DNA of 15,835 nucleotides from Monoraphidium neglectum (Eukaryota; Chlorophyta; Chlorophyceae; Sphaeropleales; Selenastraceae): positions 1 to 15,835 of the forward strand of contig NW_014012418.1 in NCBI RefSeq assembly GCF_000611645.1. The letters are read 5' to 3'. This document shows, in pieces, positions 8,602 to 15,835 of the stretch. Each line of letters starts with the position of its first letter. Position 1 is the stretch's first letter. The notes beneath the pieces are model-generated. The model worked only from the letters and a program-made list of their open reading frames with translations. It searched no databases and had not been told where the DNA came from. The position numbers and the translations under genes are program-made.

Positions 8602-10430
8602 GTGCTGCTGCAGCAACAGTTGCTGTCGCAGCTGCTGTTGCTGCTGCTGGGCAAGTGGCGCAGCGGGCCCCGGGGAGAGGCGCGACCCCTGCAACTGCTC
8701 GCAGCGCTCTCGCAGCCTCAGGGCCAACGTTGAGGCCGCATTGAGCTGCATGCCTGTGGCACCACTGCTGCTGCCACTTGCACCACTGCCGCTTGGGCCA
8801 GGCCCGCTGCCGCTGCCGCTTGCGCGGATACCGCTGCCACTCACACCGGCACCACTGCTGTCCCCGCTGCCCGCCGGCGAGGCGCCAGACAGGCCTGCCG
8901 CTGCCGCCACCATTGACGCATTCCGCTTGACACAGGTGACAGCTGCACCCGCCGAGTCTGGCGCGGGCTGCGGGTGCAGCATGTCGAAGACGCCCTGCGC
9001 CCAGCACGTCAGCGCCAGTCTCACGTCCTGGCTGGGGTCAAACGACTGCTCCATGGCAAAGCGGCTGGGGCCTTTGTAGGGCTTGGGCACTGTGCGTGCG
9101 TGGTGGCCAGCGCCTGACCAAAAGAGCTCTTGCGCGTCTGGCGGGTTGAGAACCAGGAACTCAAAGCGCCCGCGCGTGGCCAGCACCTCGACCACGCTGC
9201 CCTTCATCAGCGGCACCTTGAAGGGCAGCAGGCTGCCAACAGTGATGGCGCTGCTGAAGCCGACGCTCTCCCGGAACTCGGAGCCGTCGGGGTGGCGGCA
9301 CTTGTGCAGCGCCTTGTGCACCTTGACCTGCTCCTCTTCTGCCACGGTGGCGTACTGCGCAAAGGAAGGAGGGGGACGACGGGGTCAGCCAGGTCCGCAA
9401 CTGCAGCACCATGCCACAGGGAGAGACAGGGCTTCAGGCATCCCCAAGATCTACTTATGCTTCCACAATGATGATAATGCTGCTGCAACCAGGCCCGCTA
9501 TCAAGTTGTGGGAGTGTCCCCCCGACAGAGCTGGCTGCCAAACCCAAGCCAATCAGCGGTTTGCTGCAGCTCTCGAACCCTGCAGCTGCGCACCTGCATG
9601 TCCGCTGGGACGACCCCAAACTCCACTGCCGTGTTGCCTCGCACGACCAGCCGCCAACGCAGCAGGGGCTGCTGGCCAGTGGATGCATCCGACAGGAGCA
9701 GCTTGGGCCCCATGCCCTGCAGCAGGATCTGCGCTGCCCCCGTCGCCGGGTCTGTGATGAAGCGGAAGCCCGCAGCATCACCAGCCTTCTTGACCGCCCA
9801 TCGCCTGTCAAAGCCGGCGGCGCACTCCTCTACGTGGAGGCGCTCCAGCCAGCCCATGCGCCTGCGGATGGCGCGAAGAGGAGGATAAGGCAACGATGGT
9901 TTCAGAAGGGCATGGGGTCCTGGTCTGGCCGCATGCAAGCATAGTATCAAGATATGGGGCAAGCCTTCATCCTTTTGGCCACAGCCTAATGAACCTCATG
10001 CACCGCATCCTCGCAGGCACACTGCAGCAGAGTGCAGCAGTCAAACAGCAAGCACACATGCAAGCACGTTACACACGCTGTGCTGAGGCCAGGAACCAAA
10101 GATCAATGATATTGGCTTTGTATATGCTAACAGGAGCTGCTGGGCATCCATGCAGTCCGCACGGGCAGGCGGGATCACCCACCTGTGCCGGCTGGCTGCT
10201 TCAGTGTCCCCTGCATTATAACTCAAAACAGCTCGTCTCGCTACTCGCTCCACGAGGCGCAGCTTCTCAGAGCCACCGTGGGGCTCAAAGGAGCGAAACA
10301 CTTTGCACGCAGCTGAGAGGGCCGCCAAGGACCGGGCATTCAAGTTTTTGACTATCTCCTCTACCAGCTCGTGGCCTAAGTCGCACAGGCTCCTGCGGCC
10401 CTCCCCTCCTCGTGACCTGTGTGAGTCCAT
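8458..10430 (-). CDS. F-box protein with SPRY-like region and poly-Q tail
   Basis: Three exons on the minus strand: 10183-10430, 9594-9861 and 8458-9354, 470 aa in all. Donors are GTGGGT and GTGCGC, and the phases fit. The start is ATG 10428-10430. Residues 17-50 form an F-box (LGHELVEEIVKNLNARSL then AALSAACKVFRSF), the segment that binds SKP1 in SCF ubiquitin ligases. Residues about 112-245 look like a beta-sandwich: LRWRLVVRG and VEFGVVP near 150-167, VGFSSA near 203, and GSVVEVLATRGRFEFLVLN at 224-242. The spacing resembles a SPRY/B30.2 fold, which would make it FBXO45-like in layout; this is tentative. A conserved-looking WAQGVFDML helix follows. Then comes a Gly/Ser linker, a charged segment, a poly-Gln region (about 407-444), and a DLSDMPASPSD tail. 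The target protein is unknown. The F-box call is good; the domain after it is uncertain. Confidence 0.75.
8539..8650 (-). repeat. CAG triplet tract encoding poly-Q in the F-box protein
   Basis: CTG/TTG repeats on the plus strand read as CAG/CAA (Gln) on the coding minus strand. The tract is interrupted by CAC and a short Leu/Arg stretch. It lies about 25 codons before the stop. Confidence 0.92.
8760..8890 (-). repeat. GGCAGC-type repeat encoding Gly/Ser linker
   Basis: Degenerate hexanucleotide repeats encode alternating Gly and Ser, with some Ala and Pro, between the folded part and the poly-Q tail of the F-box protein. This is a likely flexible linker. Confidence 0.75.
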
Positions 10431-11030
10431 GTTGCGTGTTGCCTAGTTGTCTTATGCTGGTCGGAGGCCTTGATAAAGGTAATATGTTTTCCAAGCAACT
10501 GGCGGAGCTGTAGGGCTTCTCAAGACATGGCCAACCGGCCATCGGCGCACGCCCTTGCCCCCGCCCACCTTCTCGACGGGGTGGATGAGGGCGTCGCGTC
10601 GCGTCTCTGAACAGGGATGATTGTGTGCTTCACCTTGCGCTGCTAATCTGCTGCGTGTGACAAGATTTTTCTACACAGTGCTTTACCTTGTGATTTTTCT
10701 GAAGTTGCAAGGAACACAGGGAGTTGTCAAGGCGCGGTGGTTGTGGCCGCCCACCATCACCCTGCTGCCCCTGATGGTCACTCCCGACTCTGGCCGCCTC
10801 AGCACACTCTGGATGCTTAGCAGCAGGGCAAAAATTCCTTTGCCAGCTGGTCGGCATGTTTAATCGACCCCTTGTGGCAACAAGCCACACCGCACACTCT
10901 GCTGCAGGGCCTAACACAAACAATTTCAAATCAAAAAAGCAGGCCGAATAGGGCGCACGGAATACAGCCCACAAACGCCGCTGAGGCCCTCGCTTGCCTG
11001 TGCTCGTCCATGACTACCCAGCCACGTGGG
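10431..11030. other. Interval between Sec23-like and F-box genes with one exon-like island
   Basis: The sequence is mostly low in coding character, with no TGTAA for the Sec23-like gene. On the minus strand, 10569-10606 is a GC-rich segment bounded by TTCAG and GTGGGC that could be a short exon; see findings. Otherwise it should hold the Sec23-like 3' UTR and the F-box promoter. Confidence 0.5.
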
Positions 11031-11405
11031 TCACTCACCCACCGGCACGCCCTCCATAAGCCCGCCCTCAACCGGCAGGCTGACGCTGCAGCCTGCACAG
11101 AAGTGCCCGAACGACCCGCCCTCAGGCGCCTCGCCGCCACCCAAGCCGGCATGCCACTGCATCAGGCCGGCGTGCTCATGAGGACTGAGGCTGCGCAGCG
11201 CAGGCAGCAGCGCCATCTGCACAGGCAGCACGTCCAGGTGCAGCGGTAGCAGGCGCCGCATGAACCAGCCCACGTCCCGCTCGTCTTGCAGCACGTGGAT
11301 GGACGGCACGGGCAGGCGGCCGCGCGCGAGCTGGTGCGCAAACTGCACTGCCGGCGCAGCGGTGTTGGGAAGGTCTGGCAACGGCGACAGAGGCGGCTCC
11401 GCCTG

Positions 11406-11472
<67 letters not shown>

Positions 11473-13931
11473 TGCTGCTGTGGCTGCTGCCGCTGGTCCA
11501 TGGGCGTCTCTGCCGTGCGGTCCGCCCGGGCGGTCGCCGCGTGCAGTGCTGCGGTGGCCAGCACGAGGATTTCAGTGCCGCAGTCAAGCACAGCCAGGGA
11601 CGACGGCCCCACCGCCATGGTCACAGGCGGCACCGCCTCGAAGCCGCCCGGGGGCGCAGCGCCGCCACCGCTCTTGCCACCGCCAGCCCCGCCGCCGTTG
11701 GCGTCAGCCCCGCTGGGCGCGTTCCCGCCGCCGCCGCCCGCTGCTGCGAGCTGCACGTATAGAGATGGCGACGCGACGCACGCCGCCACGCCCGGCGCGG
11801 CACACAGGAATTGGTGCGCGCGCAGCCGCCACTCGTCGGCAGCCGCGGCGGAGGCCGTGCCGTCCCCGTCATCCGCGCACAGCAGCGGCCCGGCCTGCAG
11901 GAGGTACATCGCCACCGCCAGCGGCATCAGCGGCACCGGCAGCTCCCAGGAGCTCGAAGCGCCAAACCCAAACAGCCCGCCGCGCCCTTTCCGCTGGACC
12001 CCCATCCGCTGCGCCGCCAGCTGCAGCGCGAGCCCCGCCGCCAGCCGCGCGTCGCCGAGCGCGCCGCGCCGGAGCGGACGGCCCCAAGAGCCGCCGCCAC
12101 GGCCGCCGACGCCGCCGGCGGCGTTGAGCGCTGCAGCGACCAGCCGCCGCGCGGAGAGCAGAGATCCCGCCTCCAGATCCAGCCCCGAAAGGAAGTCAGG
12201 CAGCCGCTCAGCCACCTGCAGCTGCGTGCTGCTGACCTGGCGCACCCGCCGCCCGTCGGCCGTCGTCCACTCCCACAGCACCTGGACCTCCTGACTCACG
12301 CCGGCCGTAAGGTCGGCGGTCAGCTCCAGCGTCGCGCCGTAATACCGCCCCCGGTCAATCGCCGGCGCAGACGCTGCCGCTGCTGACAGCCGCGTTGGCG
12401 CGACCGCCGGGCGCGCGACGCGTTGCTGCTGCTGCGGCCGGTGCTGCTGGCCCTGTGGCGGCAGAGGAGGGGAGGACGCGCCGCTGTCTCCCTGGCCCCT
12501 CACCCCGCCGGCGCCGCCGCCGCCGTCCCGTTCCAGCTGCTGCCGATCCGGCGGCGCGGCCGCTGGCTGTGGGTCGACCGGCGAGATGCTGCCGGGCAGC
12601 TGCCCGTCCTGGTGCAGCAGGGGCCCGACGAGCTGCGCCACCTTTAGCCCCGCCGGCGTCCGCACGTCGATGAACGCGTCCCACCCCAGCCGCCGCCCGC
12701 AGAGCGCGACCACGTTGGACGCGAGCGGCGCGGCAAGCCCCGGCTGGTGCAGCAGCACGCCGCCGCAGGCCGCCACGCAGTCTGGCAGGAAGGGCAGCGC
12801 GGGCGCGGCCGCGTCCCCCACGATCGCGTCGATCTGCGCGTCCATGGCGGCCGCCTTGGCAGCCAGCTCGCCAAATGCGGCCTGCAGGCGCGCTGCGAGC
12901 CGCGGCTCCCGCGCGGCGGCCGCCGGGGGCGGGTGCGGGCCCGGGCCGGCGGCCGTAAGGTAGACCACGTGCGCTGCGTGCATCGGCTTGGCCGGAAACG
13001 GCTGCGGCTGCGCGCGCGGCGGGGGCGCGGCTGCGGCGGCCGCGTGCGCGGCGGCGAGCTCCGCCTTGTGGCGCGCGTCCCAATCTGCCATCCCGCGGCC
13101 CAGCAGGTGGAGGCATAGGTCAATTGCCGCCGCCGCGGACCCTAGCCGCGCGTGCTCGGCCTCCGCGGCGCCCTCGTCGTCCTCCTGGTGGGCAGTCAAC
13201 GACGATTTTGTAGCAGTGGCGGCACCACCAGCAGCAGGTGGTGTTGTGGCATCAGCGTCCGCTGCGGGCCAGGCTGCGCCGCCGCCGCCGCCGCCGCCGT
13301 CAACGCCGCGGCCGCTGTCGTCCTGGCGCCGCAGCGACCGCAGCGCGACCTGCAGCATCGCCGCGCACGCCGCCAGCGGCGCCGGCCGCACGCCGCTCGC
13401 GCGGAGGAGGCGGGCCGTCGCGCCGGGCGCCGCGGGCGCGCCCGCGCCGGCGAGCACCCACGCCTGGGGCCGGGGCGAGGCGAGGTCGAAGAACGATGCG
13501 ACGCGGTCGGCCACGGCGACCAGCACGTGAGTGTGTGGGGGCAGCTGCTGCAGCGCCTGAGAGAGGCCGCTCGCCGCGGCCGAGAGCGCGTCGTCCGCCA
13601 TCGCGCCATCGATCACTGCGCCGGTTGTTCAGCGTGGTCGCAGCCAGGTGCGGGGGTCATGTGACGGCATAATGAAGGGGTTTCATGGGGCGCAAAATCC
13701 CACACCAGCAGGTTTTTGCACAGTTTTCAGTTGCGGCACAACTATTTCTGGCGACGGCTGCCTACCTACGGCCAGCCAGACGGGCGGCGGCGTGGCGATC
13801 AGCGGTGTCGGCAGGCTCTGCGGTGGCTGCGGGCTGACCAGCAGGCCGAGCGGCCAGCCATTGGAGTTGACAAACGCCTTATTGTTCACCAGCACGGCGC
13901 ACGACGCCGCCAGCGGCTCGTCTGGCCGCAT
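11031..13931 (-). CDS. Divergent Sec23-like COPII coat protein without zinc finger
   Basis: Two exons on the minus strand, 13766-13931 and 11031-13615, joined G|GTAGGC...CGCAG with phase 1, giving 916 aa. The junction creates PPPVWLAVVIDGAM, the first strand of the Sec23 vWA (trunk) domain. SGLSQALQQLPPHTHVLVAV follows, like Sec23 '...LLPP.A.VGLITF'. Later Sec23 blocks are present in order: HVVYLTAAGPGP and DCVAACGGVLLHQPG of the trunk, a DAFIDVRTPAGLKV beta-sandwich block at 368-381, VAERLPDFLSGLDLEA, a helical WRLRAHQFL segment, VGPSSLAVLDCGTEILVL and a gelsolin-like C-terminus. Sec23 is the inner COPII coat subunit and the GAP for Sar1 at ER exit sites. The 55 residues before the vWA contain one Cys, so the usual four-Cys zinc finger is absent. 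Inserts rich in Gly, Ala and Gln (poly-Q near 769-794) lengthen it beyond the usual 760-780. The ATG at 13931 follows an in-frame TAA; an unseen upstream exon is possible. Confidence 0.78.
11402..11480 (-). repeat. CAG triplet tract encoding poly-Q in the Sec23-like protein
   Basis: Over 20 nearly uninterrupted CTG units on the plus strand are read as CAG (Gln) on the coding strand. The tract lies between the helical and gelsolin-like parts. It is the purest triplet run in the window. Confidence 0.95.
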
Positions 13932-15070
13932 CGCGGCGCTGGTGCTGCTGATGCGTTTTTAGGGGGGTTGGTTGAGGGCGCGGGCATGCAGGAATGGTGG
14001 TTGCTCAGCTGCCCCGTACCGCAGGATCAATTATCATAATCAAGGGGTTCCTTAGCAACGCAGAGCACTCCAATACAGGCGCAGCAAAGCTGCATGCATG
14101 TTTCTCTCACCGCAAGCCCTGGGGCCCAGGGATCGCCCAAGGCACCAGCAGCCGTGGATGCTCTCAACGCTGCGGTTGCGCACAACACACAGCACCCGCG
14201 CCACCGACAGCTTAGGACGGTTCAAACAATGCTGGCAGCAGCCACTAGCGTAAGAGGACTATGACAGCAGATCAGATGCGAAAAGCGAGCAGCGAAAGGA
14301 GCATCGATCATGTATCCAGATCGCAAGTTCTGCACGTCGCGGTGAATGCGGGATGTGTTGCGCTGCAAAGAATCTTGCGACCAAGCACAGTCTGCAATCG
14401 GAAACAGGCGGCACTGGGTTGGACATCACCTGGGCATCACTTGAGCAGGCGGTCAAGTCAGGCTGCGGATGATGGCATGCAAGGTCACTGCATGGGGCCT
14501 GCCAATGTCGTTGACTGGAAGCATGGCACACATCGATGCAGCCCTTACGCTTCCAAGTCTCCCAGCTTCATGGCGCCTGGCGGCCATTGAGCATTGGATT
14601 TCCCATGTCCCGCAGTCTCCACGCAACATGACGGGAGGGGCGACCACTCAAGCCAAACGCAGATGCGTGTGATGTGGTCAGCACAAATCTTTCATTAGAA
14701 TGTTGACTTCCCAATCTTTTATCCTTGCCTAGTAGATTTACCACCACGTGGGGTGGCAAATGTATGATCGCTAATGCACGCGTGCAGGGCTGTTGACGGA
14801 CCAAGCTTCAACAGTGAGCTGTGTTGACAATCAATATCGCTCGGCTAGCAAGAGGAATCGTCCAGGCGTCAGCCAACTCTCACAAAATCAAGGGCAGCGA
14901 ACCACCTCCTGGCCTGCCCGACACCATCGTGGCGTGTGCTGCCAAAGCGGGGGGCCGTGGCAATTCGAACGCAGCCAGCCAGCCAGCCAGCCAACTCGAG
15001 CGCCTGAATCCTTCGCAACCAAACGGGAGCCTGCACACCATCAGGCCGACAACCTCCCAGCGAAATCGAC
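13932..15070. other. 1.1 kb without a recognisable gene
   Basis: This is the 5' flank of the Sec23-like gene and the 3' flank of the PYROXD1-type gene. Open frames are short with mixed codon use and no family resemblance. An AT-richer patch lies at about 14690-14760. I found no minus-strand TGTAA for the PYROXD1-type gene and no tRNA-like B box. Confidence 0.55.
14972..14992. repeat. (CAGC)5 microsatellite
   Basis: Five perfect tetranucleotide copies plus one C lie about 80 bp beyond the stop of the PYROXD1-type gene, probably in its 3' UTR. Confidence 0.92.
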
Positions 15071-15810
15071 TCAGTCAAAAACGTGGTCGAGCTGTATGCC
15101 CGGGTCCAGCAGCGCCGGCCCAACCCCGCCCAGGTCCAGGCCGTCTAGGATGAGGTTCTCCAGGGCCTCCTCGAGCTCGGTCTCCCCTATCAGCACCGCC
15201 CCCTGCAGGCGGCCCCGCAGCAGCAGCACGCGCACGAACGTCGAGCCGGGGCCGCCCTCCCCCAGGGTGCGGCTGTACAGGCTGATGTCACCGGGTGGTT
15301 CGTGCTGCAGCTTCTGGCCGTTGTAGAGGCCCAGCAGGACCACCTTCTTGCCCAAGAACCGCGTGGCGTGAGTGAACTGCAATTGAACAGCGAGTGTGTG
15401 TTGAAGGCGCCGGCTTTGCAGTTGTTTTGGGGTAAAGGCGTGTGCATGCCAGCTCTGATGAGATGGGAGGAGCGAGAGCTGATTACTCATGGGCCCTGGT
15501 ACCACGATACCATGGAACTTAGACAAAAACAAGATCGGCCGGTGTCGTGTGCGCATTCGAGTGGAAATTCGACTGCTGAACAGCGTTGACGTTGACGTTG
15601 AGGCTGGGGTTGGGGTTGACACGTGAACCCCATTTTGCTGCCGTGACGCCCAGCGTGCTGGAGCGTCAGCGGCCGCCGCGTCAATCCGCTGTGCAAATCA
15701 CACCGCCTCACCAGCTCAAAAGCCATGCTGAGGCCAGAGTCATCCGCACGGCCCGTCATGTTGTGCGCTGCCCACATGCCCATCAGCCGCGCCTGCGTCC
15801 ACAGTCGCAT
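15071..15810 (-). CDS. PYROXD1-type pyridine nucleotide-disulphide oxidoreductase, C-terminal exons
   Basis: Two exons on the minus strand, 15712-15810 and 15071-15376, are joined in phase 0 by GTGAGG...TTGCAG and encode the last 134 residues. The upstream exon begins right after a CTCAG acceptor at 15811-15815 and opens with MRLWTQARLMGMWAAHNM. The last exon holds FTHATRFLGKKVVLLGLYN, GAVLIGETELEEALENLIL and the DP-x5-D...FD ending. These are diagnostic of PYROXD1, whose C-terminus reads 'GAVLIGET(D/E)LEE...ENLIL...LLDP.ID.EDYFD'. PYROXD1 is a flavoprotein that uses NAD(P)H/FAD. In animals it protects the RTCB tRNA ligase from oxidation. The FAD- and NAD-binding parts lie outside the window, so catalysis cannot be checked here. 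The intron has three GTTGAC/G repeats (15585-15602). The Met at the exon start is internal, not the start codon. Confidence 0.88.
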
Positions 15811-15835
15811 CTGAGCGCGGCGGGTAGGCGGGGGG

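Noticed and set aside
8471..9079. Plus-strand open frames with poly-Cys or poly-Leu over the F-box gene
   Set aside because: They come from the antisense of the CAG tract and the Gly/Ser linker. The minus-strand reading has a folded domain and clean splice sites.
11260..12294. Long plus-strand open frame with a poly-Cys run opposite the Sec23-like gene
   Set aside because: It is the antisense shadow of a GC-rich exon. The Cys run is just the CTG tract in another frame, and no family resemblance is seen.
15585..15617. GTTGAC and GGGGTT repeats resembling a short telomere-like array
   Set aside because: Only two or three copies lie inside an intron and do not match the plant/algal TTTAGGG or TTTTAGGG units.
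1..15835. tRNA genes, CRISPR arrays, transposons or viral genes
   Set aside because: No tRNA B-box with paired arms, no spaced repeats, no terminal inverted repeats or transposase/reverse-transcriptase motifs were seen on either strand.

Overview
The window looks like nuclear DNA of a green alga (Chlorophyta; I cannot place the class). Coding exons are very GC-rich with G/C-ending codons. Genes are split by 150-400 bp GT-AG introns whose donors are almost all GTG(A/G/C)G. Likely 3' UTRs carry the chlorophyte TGTAA poly(A) signal. One protein has a plastid transit peptide and two serve mitochondrial functions. I see no bacterial operon, tRNA, rRNA, CRISPR array or transposon.

Layout. (1) 1-709 (+): 3' end of a gene whose product ends in a SAM domain. 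(2) 1220-3266 (-): six-exon gene for a plastid-targeted protein, possibly PSA3-like. It converges on the SAM gene. (3) 4265-6501 (-): four-exon tafazzin-type lysophospholipid acyltransferase. (4) 7025-7799 (+): two-exon mitochondrial-type ribosomal protein uL30 with a serine-rich tail, divergent from tafazzin. (5) 8458-10430 (-): three-exon F-box protein with a SPRY-like region and a poly-glutamine tail, convergent with uL30. (6) 11031-13931 (-): large Sec23-like COPII protein lacking a recognisable zinc finger. (7) 15071-15810 (-): last two exons of a PYROXD1-type oxidoreductase, cut by the window edge.

All exon-intron models were built by hand, requiring GT-AG ends, matching phase and continuity of protein similarity. 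Fourteen introns were placed this way. The genes do not form one pathway. The one functional link is the divergent tafazzin/uL30 pair, both plausibly mitochondrial and sharing a 523 bp upstream interval. The gene-free stretches are UTR or intergenic DNA with microsatellites. Two of them hold exon-like GC-rich islands (10569-10606 and 4048-4197) that deserve transcript evidence.

The most unusual points are the zinc-finger-less Sec23 homologue, a 38-nt exon-like island whose reading phase fits both the Sec23-like gene upstream and the F-box gene downstream, and CAG-type triplet tracts inside three genes. I found no clearly new defence or mobile system.
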